Shown: positions 38,089-47,330 of the stretch, piece by piece | Layout of the letters: the number at the start of each line of letters is the position of its first letter | How positions within the stretch are numbered: the stretch's first letter is position 1 | Position numbers and translations under genes: made by a program | DNA from: Zhaonella formicivorans | GTDB taxonomy: Bacteria > Bacillota > DUOV01 > Zhaonellaceae | DNA length: 64,000 nucleotides | Direction of reading: 5' to 3' | NCBI RefSeq assembly: GCF_004353525.1 | Contig: NZ_CP085524.1 | Span: 2,080,142-2,144,141, forward strand | Notes under the pieces: generated by a model | What the model was told of the DNA's origin: nothing | Seen by the model: only the letters and a program-made list of their open reading frames with translations | Databases searched by the model: none

Positions 38089-39465
38089 TTAAAATCTCTT
38101 CCTCTTGGCAGCCGCCGGTATCCCTTGCTCATCCCGGTATTTGGTCACCGTCCGGCGGGAAATGGATATTCCCCGCTGAGTAAGAAGTTCCGCCAACTGC
38201 TGGTCAGTATAGGGCCTGCGCGGGTCTTCAGAATCGACTAATTCCTGGATTGTAGCTTTCACACTTTGGGCAGAGGTGGAAGTCCCCTGACTGCTTTCTA
38301 CGCCGTTGGCAAAAAAGAATTTTAGTTCAAAAACACCTAAGGGGGTCTGCACATATTTATGGGCGGTAGCCCGGCTAACGGTGGATTCATGAATTCCCAA
38401 AACATCTGCTACCTGTTTTAATGTCAAAGGTTTTAAAGCCTTGAGCCCCCGTTCAAAAAATTCCCTTTGAAAAGAAATTATGCAGTTGACAACTTTATAT
38501 AGGGTTAGCCTGCGCTGCTCAATGCTTTTAATAACCCATAGCGCCGAATTCAATTTTTGTTCCACGAATTTGACTGTTTCTTCATCATAATTTTTTTCTC
38601 TCTTCATCAGGGCCTGATAAACCGGATTCACTCCCAACCGCGGGGTGGAACTGTCATTCACTAAAACCACATACTCTCCTTCCACTTTTTCCACCACTAC
38701 ATCAGGAATGATATACCTTGGTTCCAACGAATTACCATATTTACTGCCGGGTTTGGGGTCCAGCGTTTTAATCAAATCGGCAGCAGCTTGAACCTCCAGG
38801 GGAGATACGGCCAGAGCCTTCGCAATTTTCTGCCATTTACCCTCAGCCAAATCCACCAGATGATTCTTAATTATGGCTTCAGCTACCGGGTCTGCCCATT
38901 CTTTGGCTCTCAGCTGAAGCAACAAACACTCGGCCAAATCCCTGGCTCCCACCCCTGTAGGTTCAAAACCCTGAATCAGCGCCAGCACTTTTTCCACCTC
39001 TGCCAGTTCGCACCCGCATTTTTCCGCTGCTTCCTGCAGTTCTATTTCCAAATAACCGTTGCCGTTAATATTGCCCAGCAAAAAGTGGCCTATTTCCTCC
39101 TCCTTGGGACTTAACCTCAGGAGTTCGAGCTGAATAGTCAAATGCTCCAAAAGCGTAGGAGCCTGCGTTAAGAAGTTTTCTATGGAATGGGGAGCAGTTG
39201 CCTCTTTCGGCCCGTTTGGCAAACCTAAATCGCTTTTGTCGGCAAAATATTCCTGCCAGTCTATTTCGTGCTCTTCAACCGGCTCTACCTGTTCCTTTTC
39301 TTCCTCTTCTTTAAGTTCCAGCATGGGATTCTCCAGGAGCTCCTGTTGGATGTATTCCGCCAGTTCCAAAGTAGATAACTGCAGTATATTGATAGCCTGC
39401 TTTAATTCAGGAGTTATGATTAATTTCTGAGTTTGTTCTAAATTGAGCCCATAACTCATGCGCAT
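38089..39465 (-). CDS. rpoN: RNA polymerase sigma-54 factor
   Basis: 458 residues from ATG 39465 (GGAG eight bases upstream). Region I is Gln/Leu-rich (LNLEQTQKLIITPELKQAINILQLS). An acidic region II follows, then the core-binding and HTH domains (LKQVADVLGIHESTVSRA). The RpoN box SRRTVTKYR is near the C-terminus, so it recognises -24/-12 promoters and needs AAA+ activators. The window holds two such activators (25384-26799 and 51062-53902) and at least four matching promoters. It is transcribed towards gap and has its own terminator. Confidence 0.96.
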   Translation of the reverse strand: MRMSYGLNLEQTQKLIITPELKQAINILQLSTLELAEYIQQELLENPMLELKEEEEKEQVEPVEEHEIDWQEYFADKSDLGLPNGPKEATAPHSIENFLTQAPTLLEHLTIQLELLRLSPKEEEIGHFLLGNINGNGYLEIELQEAAEKCGCELAEVEKVLALIQGFEPTGVGARDLAECLLLQLRAKEWADPVAEAIIKNHLVDLAEGKWQKIAKALAVSPLEVQAAADLIKTLDPKPGSKYGNSLEPRYIIPDVVVEKVEGEYVVLVNDSSTPRLGVNPVYQALMKREKNYDEETVKFVEQKLNSALWVIKSIEQRRLTLYKVVNCIISFQREFFERGLKALKPLTLKQVADVLGIHESTVSRATAHKYVQTPLGVFELKFFFANGVESSQGTSTSAQSVKATIQELVDSEDPRRPYTDQQLAELLTQRGISISRRTVTKYRDEQGIPAAAKRKRF

Positions 39466-39570
39466 CGCTATCACTCCAGTTTAAAATATTCCCTATCCTA
39501 ATATTCTTTTTTGTTAAACTAATCTCCTGCCTGGTTTCGAAAATGCTAATTATTTCTGTCGAAATTTTGC

Positions 39571-40152
39571 TTAGGATTTCCGCAAGGCAACAAGAGGATA
39601 AACACTTAAAGTGATGCTAAGCGCCACAGCGCTAAACAGCGCTATACCCCACTGGTAATCAGCATAAAAATAGGGATGAAAGCCCAAGCCATAATCGATG
39701 TAATCATTTAAAAACATCCAGCCGGCCTGGACAGCAACTTGCCATAGCTTCACCCTTAAATGCCTTAAATAAATAAAACCTTCGGCAGCCATTCCCATAT
39801 GGGAAAACCAAAGCATCCAAATCTCCGGTGAAATATCACCTCCGGACAACCCGAAGTGGCTGATTAGAACTACCGCCCAGATCCCGTACTTGATAATAGC
39901 AGTATATGCAACAAGCTTAAAAGTACTCCAGTTTTTTCGCAGCAAAGTCAACACTAAGGCAATCCCCGTTATAGTCGTGGAAAGAGGGCTGTCGGGAACG
40001 AAAAGCCACCACCCCACAGGCGTTTCGGCCAGTTGATACCTGTACCAATAGTAGCCGTAAATTGAGCCTAAGAAATCAATAATGACCATTGTCCATAAAA
40101 GTGAGCTGCGAAAAGGGTTGTCCCATAACAGCTCACGAATTTTCCGCCACAT
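39571..40152 (-). CDS. DUF1405 membrane protein (YpjA-like)
   Basis: A 193-residue protein with about five or six hydrophobic helices, including DFLGSIYGYYWYRYQL near the N-terminus, IKYGIWAVVLI in the middle and ADYQWGIALFSAVALSITLSVYPLV at the end. Length and aromatic-rich motifs match the DUF1405 family found in Bacillus and Clostridia, whose function is not known. Its start overlaps the end of the upstream acyltransferase gene by 20 bp, so the two are probably co-transcribed. Confidence 0.75.
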   Translation of the reverse strand: MWRKIRELLWDNPFRSSLLWTMVIIDFLGSIYGYYWYRYQLAETPVGWWLFVPDSPLSTTITGIALVLTLLRKNWSTFKLVAYTAIIKYGIWAVVLISHFGLSGGDISPEIWMLWFSHMGMAAEGFIYLRHLRVKLWQVAVQAGWMFLNDYIDYGLGFHPYFYADYQWGIALFSAVALSITLSVYPLVALRKS

Positions 40153-40660
40153 GGATTGTTGTCACCTCTTGAGGGTTTTTAAGCCGTTTGACAAATTTCA
40201 CCGGTACTCCCACTGCTAACGTATATGGCGGCACATCCCTGTTCACCAACGAGCCCGCCGAAACAAGGGCGCCATCACCTATTTTTACCCCCGCCAACAC
40301 CGTTGTATTAGCCCCGATTAACACGTTGGCCCCAATCTCCACAGGCCCCAGGCGGTACTCATTGGGTAGGAACTCATGACAAAGAATAGTGCTGTTGTAT
40401 CCCAAGACACTGTTATCCCCGATAGTGATCCTTTCAGGGTGAAAGATGTCAAACATGGCCATCAGCCCTATGCCCACATCTTTCCCGATCTTCATCCCCA
40501 AAAAAGTGCGGTAAAGAAAATTCTTAACCCGGATAGAAGGAATAAAGCGGCCAATTTGGATGATGATAAAATTTTTCATGGTCTTAAGCGGATGGGCGAT
40601 GCGTTTCCAATAGTGCATGGCATTTTCATGGGGCGAAGGATAATATTCTAACCTGCGCAT
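40133..40660 (-). CDS. Hexapeptide-repeat (left-handed beta-helix) acyltransferase
   Basis: A 175-residue protein with an N-terminal helical part (about 1-60) and a left-handed beta-helix built from hexapeptides such as VEIGANVLIGANTTVLAGVKIGDGALVSAGSLV, ending with the typical VGVPVKFVKRL. It is related to acetyltransferases of sugar or lipid-linked acceptors; the acceptor is unknown. AAAGGAGG precedes the start at 12 bases. It overlaps the DUF1405 gene and may act with it at the membrane. Confidence 0.82.
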   Translation of the reverse strand: MRRLEYYPSPHENAMHYWKRIAHPLKTMKNFIIIQIGRFIPSIRVKNFLYRTFLGMKIGKDVGIGLMAMFDIFHPERITIGDNSVLGYNSTILCHEFLPNEYRLGPVEIGANVLIGANTTVLAGVKIGDGALVSAGSLVNRDVPPYTLAVGVPVKFVKRLKNPQEVTTIHVAENS

Positions 40661-40680
40661 TTGGCTTACATACCTCCTTT

Positions 40681-40834
40681 CCTGTCAGCTATCAGTTGTC
40701 AGCCGCCAGCCAAAAGACTGGGCGCTCTTGGCGAAGTCAACCTAGAGCAGCGGACACAAGGGTTACATTTTTAGTGTAGTCCCAGCAAACCTGAACAAAC
40801 ATGGCTGATGGCTGTCGGCTGATAGCTAATAGCT
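40681..40834. repeat. Heptad-repeat inverted pair with a core shared with 34806-34855
   Basis: Left arm 40681-40712 (TCAGCTATCAGTTGTCAGCC); right arm 40802-40834 (GGCTGATGGCTGTCGGCTG). Between them, the reverse complement of 40725-40772 reads ATGTAACCCTTGTGTCCGC…TTGACTTCGCCAAGAGCGC, nearly the same as 34806-34855. The two elements therefore share more than their arms. Confidence 0.7.
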
Positions 40835-41768
40835 AACCTCTTAATTTTTCCGCCATCTTCTCCAGGCGCCGCAGGCGGTGGTTGACTCCTGACTTGCTGA
40901 CCGGTGGCTCCAGCAGTTCTCCCAACTCTTTCAGGCTGGCATCAGGGAATTCTAACCTCAGCCGGGCCACTTCCTTCAAACTGGCAGGCAGTTGTTCGTA
41001 CCCAATCCTACTTAACAAAAACTGGATATTTTCCACCTGGCGCATTCCCGCGTCAATAGTCTTGTTGAGATTGGCGGTTTCACAATTGACCAGCCTGTTC
41101 ACTCTATTGCGCATTTCTTTCAAAATCCTGGTGTTTTCAAAATCGAGAAGTGCCGTATGGGCCCCAATAATATTTAAGAACCGGATAATCTGCTCACTTT
41201 CTTTCAGATAAACAACATACCAGTTCTTCCGCTGGCTGACCCTTGGTTCCAGCTGCAGTTTTCGCATCATTTGACAAAGGAGCTGGGCGTGATAGTTGTC
41301 CCGGGTAATCAGCTCCAGGTGATAAGTCCCCTCCGGGTCGCTTACCGATCCTCCGCCCAGAAAAGCGCCACGCAAATAGGCCCGGCGACAGCACTGGCTG
41401 GCAGGCACTACTGCATTCCAGTCTATTGTCAGTCCTTCTTCACCAATTTTAATGTGCAAAGCATCAAGGATAACCTGCACTCCTTGCTGGGGTGGGATCT
41501 TCACTACATAGATATTGTTCTTTTTCAGGCGAACTTTACGCCGGACGGAAGTATCCACGCTCAGGTCAAAAAGCTGCTTGAGCAACTTAATTACCTTTCG
41601 AGCTACAGCAGCGTTTTCAGAGACAAGCTGGATGGCAATGTTCTCCCTGGAACTGATCTGGATGGAACCATCCATCCTGATTAATGCCGAAAGCTCCGCC
41701 AACTGGCAACAGCGGCGTTCCGGCAAAATTCGGGCTAAATCATTTTTAGCCTTAGAGGAAAAGGACAC
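40833..41768 (-). CDS. whiA: DNA-binding protein WhiA
   Basis: A 311-residue protein with an N-terminal LAGLIDADG-like fold (AYLRGAFLGGGSVSDPEGTYHLEL near 127-150) that has lost nuclease activity in the family, and a C-terminal helix-turn-helix (LKELGELLEPPVSKSGVNHRLRRLEKMAEKL). It is conserved in Gram-positive bacteria and linked to division or growth control. The start is GTG with GGAGGG seven bases upstream. It follows yvcK by 29 bp in the usual rapZ-yvcK-whiA order. Confidence 0.95.
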   Translation of the reverse strand: MSFSSKAKNDLARILPERRCCQLAELSALIRMDGSIQISSRENIAIQLVSENAAVARKVIKLLKQLFDLSVDTSVRRKVRLKKNNIYVVKIPPQQGVQVILDALHIKIGEEGLTIDWNAVVPASQCCRRAYLRGAFLGGGSVSDPEGTYHLELITRDNYHAQLLCQMMRKLQLEPRVSQRKNWYVVYLKESEQIIRFLNIIGAHTALLDFENTRILKEMRNRVNRLVNCETANLNKTIDAGMRQVENIQFLLSRIGYEQLPASLKEVARLRLEFPDASLKELGELLEPPVSKSGVNHRLRRLEKMAEKLRG

Positions 41769-41797
41769 TGGTGAACCCTCCGTACTTAAACTTTCTT

Positions 41798-43081
41798 TTA
41801 CTTTCTTTTGCGGAAAGATTGCCGAATAATTAATCTGGCTAGCTGGTCAGGGTCATGCCTGGCTAACTCTTGAGTATGGAGCAATCTGTCACCGATTACT
41901 TTTACCCCTAATTTATCTATAGCCTTTCTGTCCACAGGCACAGGGCAAGCCCCTTCTTCCCGATACTTTTTAAAAAGTTGGCCGGAAACAGTGCCTGTAT
42001 TCACCACCATGTAATCAACCGCATTCTCCCCGCCATGTTTGAGGATCGCCCGCAAATGGTCGGAAGCAGTGTAGTCATCGGTTTCACCAGGTTGAGTCAT
42101 AATGTTGCAAATATAAATAACAGGAGCTTTAGTTTCCTGCAAAGCCTGCGCAATACCTTCCACCAGCAGGTTAGGTATGATGCTGGTATACAAGCTACCC
42201 GGACCTAAAACAACCACATCCGCCTCCCGGATAGCGCGAATTGCCTCAGGGTGGGCGGGACAACCAGTGGGCTCTAAAAAAACCTTCTTAATCCGCTTCC
42301 CCGTTTTGGGTATTTTGCTTTCACCCTTAACTACCGTTCCATCGGTAAATTCCGCACACAGAGTAGTATGTTCCAGGGTTGAAGGGACCACTTTCCCCCT
42401 TATGGCCAAGACTTTACTCAATTCTTGTACCGCCTGGTCAAGGTTTCCGGTAAGCTCAGTCAAACCGGCTAAAAGCAAGTTGCCCAGGCTATGGCCGGCC
42501 AGCCCTTCGCCCTGTTCAAACCTATAGTTTAAGACATCGTCCATCAATGTTTCCGTATCAGCCAGGGCTACCAAGCAGTTTCTGGAATCGCCCGGTGGCA
42601 GGACGCCCAGTTCACCCCTGAGCCTCCCGGAGCTTCCTCCGTCATCTGCTACCGTAACGATAGCAGTTATATTGCTGGTAAAGCTCTTTAGTCCCCTCAG
42701 TAACGTGGGTAAGCCCGTTCCTCCCCCGATAGCAACGATCCGCGGCCCCCGCTTTAAACTGCGGCGCTGGTACAATACCTCCACCAGTCGTTCGGCATTT
42801 TCAGGGAGCAAAGTGTTAAAAAGTGAGTTCATCACTTCTTTGAACCCAATGGCAATAAAGGCAATTCCCACAGCCACCAGCAAGAGGCCCAACCACCAGG
42901 AAAAGGAACTGCCCCAATAACTGTAAGTAAGCTGTACCACTGTTTTCAATAGAATCCCTAAGAGCACCGCATCATCCAACACCGACAAACCGGCGCCCAA
43001 GAGCAGGAGTCCCATAAAAGCAAGAAATAACCAGCGTTTGATTTTCAACCCCGGATAGAGCCATTTTAACCAGCTCAGCAT
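41798..43081 (-). CDS. yvcK: YvcK/CofD-like gluconeogenesis factor
   Basis: 427 residues. Two N-terminal membrane helices (about 16-85) precede a CofD-like domain with RIVAIGGGTGLPTLLRGLK, VTVADDGGSSGRLRGELGVLPPGDSRNCL and LEPTGCPAHPEAIRAI. B. subtilis YvcK is soluble, binds UDP-sugars and is needed for growth on gluconeogenic substrates and for cell shape. The N-terminal helices suggest a membrane-bound variant. Its start overlaps the rapZ stop by 7 bp. Confidence 0.93.
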   Translation of the reverse strand: MLSWLKWLYPGLKIKRWLFLAFMGLLLLGAGLSVLDDAVLLGILLKTVVQLTYSYWGSSFSWWLGLLLVAVGIAFIAIGFKEVMNSLFNTLLPENAERLVEVLYQRRSLKRGPRIVAIGGGTGLPTLLRGLKSFTSNITAIVTVADDGGSSGRLRGELGVLPPGDSRNCLVALADTETLMDDVLNYRFEQGEGLAGHSLGNLLLAGLTELTGNLDQAVQELSKVLAIRGKVVPSTLEHTTLCAEFTDGTVVKGESKIPKTGKRIKKVFLEPTGCPAHPEAIRAIREADVVVLGPGSLYTSIIPNLLVEGIAQALQETKAPVIYICNIMTQPGETDDYTASDHLRAILKHGGENAVDYMVVNTGTVSGQLFKKYREEGACPVPVDRKAIDKLGVKVIGDRLLHTQELARHDPDQLARLIIRQSFRKRK

Positions 43082-43965
43082 GATTTTTTCCCCATATTGC
43101 GCTCCACATCCCTGTGGGTCACAATTATTTTATAATCAGGGTTATTAAGTAAGTCCCTGATCTGGTTGGCAAGAGTCACTGAACGGTGCTGCCCCCCGGT
43201 GCAGCCAATGGCCACCACCAGATGGGTTTTTCCTTCCCGGATATAGTAGGGAACCAGGTAGTTCAGCATTTCAGCAAACTTTTCGATAAAAACGTTTGTC
43301 TCCGGGGAAGCCATTACATATTCCTGCACTTTGGGATCTTCCCCGCTTAAATCCCGCAATTCCTTGACGTAAAATGGATTAGGCAAAAAACGGACATCCA
43401 TTACCAGATCAGCATCCAAAGGTATGCCGTATTTATACCCGAAAGATACAACGGTAACCACCAGCTTATAATCCCTTTTGCTGCCGAATAATTCTGCCAC
43501 CTGCTGCTTGAGCTGCCTGGGCGAAAGCTCGGAAGTGTCGATAATCTTTGTAGCCCGCCCCCGTAGTGGTTCCAGTCTCTTGCGTTCCTCTATGATGCCT
43601 TCCAGAACCCGTCCTTGACTTGACAGGGGGTGCCTGCGCCTTGTTTCCTTGAACCTCCTAACCAAAGCTTCATCCGAGGCCTCTAAGAACAGCAATTCAT
43701 ATTTTAAGCCGTGGTCATCCAGGTAACCTAAAGCATCCTGTAGGCTGCCGAAGAATTTCCCTCCCCGGATATCCATGACCAGGCCCACCTTGTGCAAACG
43801 GTCTTCCGGTTCGCTCAAGAGCTCGGTAAATTTTGGAATCAGGGTAGGAGGAAGGTTGTCGACACAAAAAAAGCCTAAATCTTCCAAGCAGCGAATTGCC
43901 TGAGTCTTTCCTGCTCCGGACATGCCTGTTACTACTACAAGCTGTGTTTTATGTTTGGTGGTCAT
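43075..43965 (-). CDS. rapZ: RNase adapter / nucleotide-binding protein RapZ (YvcJ)
   Basis: 296 residues from ATG 43965 behind GAGGTGA. It has the Walker A motif VTGMSGAGKTQAIRCLEDLGFFCVDNLPP, LVMDIRGGKF, and the C-terminal signature GCTGGQHRSVTLANQI…HRDVERN. In Firmicutes this NTP-binding protein (YvcJ) is linked to competence and metabolism; in enterobacteria RapZ adapts RNase E to sRNAs. It is the first gene of the rapZ-yvcK-whiA group. The HPr-type gene that often follows this cluster is absent here, and HPr lies upstream in the PTS operon. Confidence 0.93.
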   Translation of the reverse strand: MTTKHKTQLVVVTGMSGAGKTQAIRCLEDLGFFCVDNLPPTLIPKFTELLSEPEDRLHKVGLVMDIRGGKFFGSLQDALGYLDDHGLKYELLFLEASDEALVRRFKETRRRHPLSSQGRVLEGIIEERKRLEPLRGRATKIIDTSELSPRQLKQQVAELFGSKRDYKLVVTVVSFGYKYGIPLDADLVMDVRFLPNPFYVKELRDLSGEDPKVQEYVMASPETNVFIEKFAEMLNYLVPYYIREGKTHLVVAIGCTGGQHRSVTLANQIRDLLNNPDYKIIVTHRDVERNMGKKSC

Positions 43966-44176
43966 CCCTATCACCTCGTTTCGCAGTTGCAATATCTATA
44001 CGTGTTTATTCGTAAATTTTAATTTGCACTGAAACACCGACAAACTGAGGAATACAAACCGCTTTATTTATAGATAAGTATATATTTTCTTAATAAAAAA
44101 AACAAACGAAACAGAAGAACCTTATATTTTTTGTGCATATTAGGTAGCCTTGTATCCAACGGCGCATGGAATACGC

Positions 44177-44210
44177 AAAAAATTACCCCCAACAAAGTCA
44201 GGGGCAATTT
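44177..44210 (-). terminator. Intrinsic terminator after ptsI
   Basis: The minus strand reads ATTGCCCC…GGGGGTAATTTTTT: an eight-to-nine-pair stem with one mismatch followed by six T. It ends the PTS operon. Confidence 0.82.
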
Positions 44211-44225
44211 CATAGTATTATGTTA

Positions 44226-45962
44226 CTATTTTACCAACCAATGAAAACGACTCTTTAGCAATTTCTTAATCTCGTCAACCGTTTCAAGCCTTAAAGCTTC
44301 CTCAGCAATAACCGCAGCTTCTTTTTTTGATACAGCTCTGACAATACTTTTAACAGAATTCAGATTGCTAACTGTTACTGACAATTCATCAAAACCTAAT
44401 CCAATTAATAAAGGTACTGCCAAGGGGTCTCCCGCCATTTCTCCACAGATGCCGACCCATTTTTTTGCCTGCGTTATACGTTCAACAACATACTTTAATT
44501 GCCTTAAGACAGCAGGGTGAAAGTAATCATACAGGTAAGCAACCTTTGCATTCATCCTATCCGTAGCCAAAGTATACTGGGTCAAATCGTTGGTACCTAT
44601 ACTGACAAAGTCAACTTCTTGTAATAGTGCATCGATCAATAGTACGGCAGCGGGTGTCTCGATCATTATTCCAATTTTAACTGTCGAATTAAATGGTTTA
44701 CCCGATTGTACGAGCTCACCCATCGCTTCTAAAAAAACTGCCTTAGCTTGCCTGATTTCTTCAACGGAAGTGATCATGGGAAACATTACCCAGACATTAC
44801 CAAAATTTGCAGCCCTGAGAATAGCCTTCAGCTGGTTTTTTAAAATGTCCGGCTCTGCCAGGCAAATCCTGATTGCGCGCCACCCCAAGAAGGGGTTTGC
44901 CTCGTGCGGAATGTTCAAACCAGGCGGTTTCTTGTCTCCTCCCGCATCCAAGGTTCTTATGATTACCGGCTTTCCTTGCATGCTCAAGGCAACAGCCTTG
45001 TATACTTCGAACTGCTCATCTTCGTTGGGTAAATGCGGGGTATCCATGAATAAAAACTCAGTCCGAAATAATCCTATACCGTCAGCATTGTGGGCAAATG
45101 CGTGATTTGCCTCTGCCACTGAACTAATATTTGCCGCCAACTCAACCTTACACCCGTCAGTTGTCACAGCCGGCAGATCCTTTAGCATATCATGCTCTTT
45201 TAATTCCTTTTGCTGTTTTATTAATTGGTTATAATATTTTTCCAAGTTATGAGTTTCCGGGTTGACAATAGCTAATCCAGCACTGCCATCTACAATTATC
45301 TGCCAACCATCTTCCAGTTCTTGCATTATACCGGAAGCGCCGAAAACCGCAGGCAAAGCTAAAGATTTTACCAGGATGGCAGCATGAGATGTACTGCCAC
45401 CCTTTTCAGTTACTATTCCTTTAACCTTGTCCTTATCGATTTGGACGATGGAAGTGGGTGTTAACTCATCTGTCACTAAGATACTATTTGCCGAAAACTC
45501 GATTTTTGACCTTTTTTTACCGGACAAAGATATTACCAAGCGCCTTTGAAGATCTTCTAGGTCGCTAGCCCTCTGGCGCATATAGTCGTCTTCCAACTGA
45601 GCCATATTCCTTTTCTTAGTCTCAAGTACTGTTTTTACGGCTGACTCAGCGTTTACATGCTGTGTGCGAATCAGCTTAATAACTTCATCATATATTTCCG
45701 GATCATCAATTAAAAGCAACTGAATCGACCAGATAGCAGCTTCCGCTTCCCCTATTTCCTCCGCAATTTTTTGTTGCTCTGAAGCAAGGTCCTTCTTAAC
45801 TTGTTCTACAGCCCTTTGGAAACGCAAGATTTCCTCTTGGAGTAGATCCGCGTCTATTTTTTTTGTCTCGAAGTTATAGTCTTCAGTACAGTTTATTATA
45901 GCTGATCCGATAGCAATTCCGGGAGAGGTTGCTATACCATGGAAAACCTTCTCTTCCTGCAT
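44226..45962 (-). CDS. ptsI: PTS enzyme I (PEP-protein phosphotransferase)
   Basis: 578 residues from ATG 45962 behind GAAGGTGAG. Enzyme I takes phosphate from PEP and passes it to HPr. It has the active-site His in GGSTSHAAILVKSLALPAVFG, the PEP-binding barrel motifs IGLFRTEFLFMD, MFPMITSVEEIRQAK and IGTNDLTQYTLATDR, and the C-terminal ICGEMAGDPLAVPLLIGLG with the catalytic Cys. It overlaps no other gene after start correction and is the last gene of the PTS operon, so one transcript encodes the whole phosphorelay. Confidence 0.95.
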   Translation of the reverse strand: MQEEKVFHGIATSPGIAIGSAIINCTEDYNFETKKIDADLLQEEILRFQRAVEQVKKDLASEQQKIAEEIGEAEAAIWSIQLLLIDDPEIYDEVIKLIRTQHVNAESAVKTVLETKKRNMAQLEDDYMRQRASDLEDLQRRLVISLSGKKRSKIEFSANSILVTDELTPTSIVQIDKDKVKGIVTEKGGSTSHAAILVKSLALPAVFGASGIMQELEDGWQIIVDGSAGLAIVNPETHNLEKYYNQLIKQQKELKEHDMLKDLPAVTTDGCKVELAANISSVAEANHAFAHNADGIGLFRTEFLFMDTPHLPNEDEQFEVYKAVALSMQGKPVIIRTLDAGGDKKPPGLNIPHEANPFLGWRAIRICLAEPDILKNQLKAILRAANFGNVWVMFPMITSVEEIRQAKAVFLEAMGELVQSGKPFNSTVKIGIMIETPAAVLLIDALLQEVDFVSIGTNDLTQYTLATDRMNAKVAYLYDYFHPAVLRQLKYVVERITQAKKWVGICGEMAGDPLAVPLLIGLGFDELSVTVSNLNSVKSIVRAVSKKEAAVIAEEALRLETVDEIKKLLKSRFHWLVK

Positions 45963-45978
45963 CCCGTGCTCACCTTCT

Positions 45979-46245
45979 TTACGCTTCGCCAAATTTATTT
46001 TCCACTAGCTCCGTTAAGGCCTTTAAGGCATCCTCCTCGTCAGCACCTTGGGCTATCAATTTGACTTCGTCTAGATATTTTGCAGCCAGCTGCATTATTG
46101 CGGTAATGCTTTTAGCATTTATCCTCTTACCATTCTTTTCTAACCAAATTTCTGATTGATATTGTTGGGCCATTTTCACCATTAAGGCAGCCGGTCTGGC
46201 ATGCAAGCCAATTTCATTTCTTATCGTAAAAAGTTTCTCTTGCAT
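45979..46245 (-). CDS. ptsH: Phosphocarrier protein HPr
   Basis: 88 residues from ATG 46245 (AAGGATG upstream; the GTG at 46254 lies inside that site). The phospho-accepting His is in GLHARPAAL (about residue 15) and the regulatory Ser in NAKSITAIMQLA (about 46), so HPr kinase control is possible. It lies between the zinc dehydrogenase and ptsI. No other HPr gene is seen in the window. Confidence 0.93.
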   Translation of the reverse strand: MQEKLFTIRNEIGLHARPAALMVKMAQQYQSEIWLEKNGKRINAKSITAIMQLAAKYLDEVKLIAQGADEEDALKALTELVENKFGEA

Positions 46246-46275
46246 AAGTGACACATCCTTAAGTTTCTTATTAAC

Positions 46276-47319
46276 TCAAAAGCTGACTATTACTCTAAAA
46301 GTATCAGGCTTCGAAGCCAGTTGGAAAGCTTCCTGGATGTCTGCCAAGGGAAATACTGCCTGGATAAAGGGAGCAGGATTAATAATCCCATAGTTTAGAA
46401 GCCTGGTTGCCTTTAAGAAATCTTCCGTAGACGGACTTACTGCACCCGTAATTACTATTTGGGAATTATGAATATAATTGGGACTTACACTAATGGGTTT
46501 GTCAGGATAAAATGAACCATACATAATTACCCTGCCCATTTTGCCAGCCATTTCTATTGCTTCGGCGGCAACTTCGGCTATAGCGGTTGTATGGATAACA
46601 GCATCGGCTCCCCGTCCGTCGGTCAAGCTCTTAACTACTTCCACAGCATTTTCTTCTGCCGAATTGATTACAAAATCAGCCCCCAATTCTTTTGCCAGCT
46701 GACGCCGTTTGGCATTAACCTCACAGACTATTACTCTGGTAGCAAGTTTTTTCGCCAAAAGGAGATGTAAAAGTCCCATTATGCCGGCACCGACTATGAC
46801 CACATCGTTGCCTATCTTCAAATGTGCCTTCTCAATGCTGTGAATAACGCAGGCTAAAGGTTCGCTGAAAGCACCAATCGTAAAATCAAGTTCAGGGCTG
46901 AGCCTGAAGAGCTGGCTCGGCCTGGCAATTAGATATTCACTCAAGCCGCCTATGCCATCCATTTCCAGCACGGGTCTTGGTAGCTTACCGATTTGTTCGC
47001 ATAAGTTGTCCTCCCCTTGCTGGCAGTAGTAGCACTCCCCGCAGTGAGCGAGAGTCCTGATAGCAACTTTATTCCCTACCTTCCATCGGCTGTGTACGCC
47101 ATTACCAAGTTCAGCTATTTCACCTACCACTTCATGTCCTCCAAGGTAAGGCAGCGGCACCTGCTTTGCTCCTGAAAAAACTCTCTGTTCCCAGGTGCAG
47201 AGGGCACAAGCCTTGACCTTTACCAGTACTTCGCCCACGCCCGGTTTAGGCTTATTAACTTGGACCACTTTTACTTTGCCGGGAGATATAATAGCACCTA
47301 CTTTCATGGTTCCAGTCAT
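46276..47319 (-). CDS. Zinc-dependent medium-chain alcohol/polyol dehydrogenase
   Basis: A 347-residue MDR-family enzyme. The catalytic zinc ligands are suggested by CALCTWEQR and GGHEVVGE; the structural zinc by CGECYYCQQGEDNLC. The NAD-binding fold contains VVIVGAGIMGLLHLLLAKKL. GGAGG lies eight bases before ATG 47319. It is related to sorbitol and galactitol-phosphate dehydrogenases. Because it lies between a PTS and an aldolase, oxidation of a phosphorylated sugar alcohol is a reasonable inference. The substrate is not fixed by sequence. Confidence 0.87.
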   Translation of the reverse strand: MTGTMKVGAIISPGKVKVVQVNKPKPGVGEVLVKVKACALCTWEQRVFSGAKQVPLPYLGGHEVVGEIAELGNGVHSRWKVGNKVAIRTLAHCGECYYCQQGEDNLCEQIGKLPRPVLEMDGIGGLSEYLIARPSQLFRLSPELDFTIGAFSEPLACVIHSIEKAHLKIGNDVVIVGAGIMGLLHLLLAKKLATRVIVCEVNAKRRQLAKELGADFVINSAEENAVEVVKSLTDGRGADAVIHTTAIAEVAAEAIEMAGKMGRVIMYGSFYPDKPISVSPNYIHNSQIVITGAVSPSTEDFLKATRLLNYGIINPAPFIQAVFPLADIQEAFQLASKPDTFRVIVSF

Positions 47320-47330
47320 ATATTATCCTC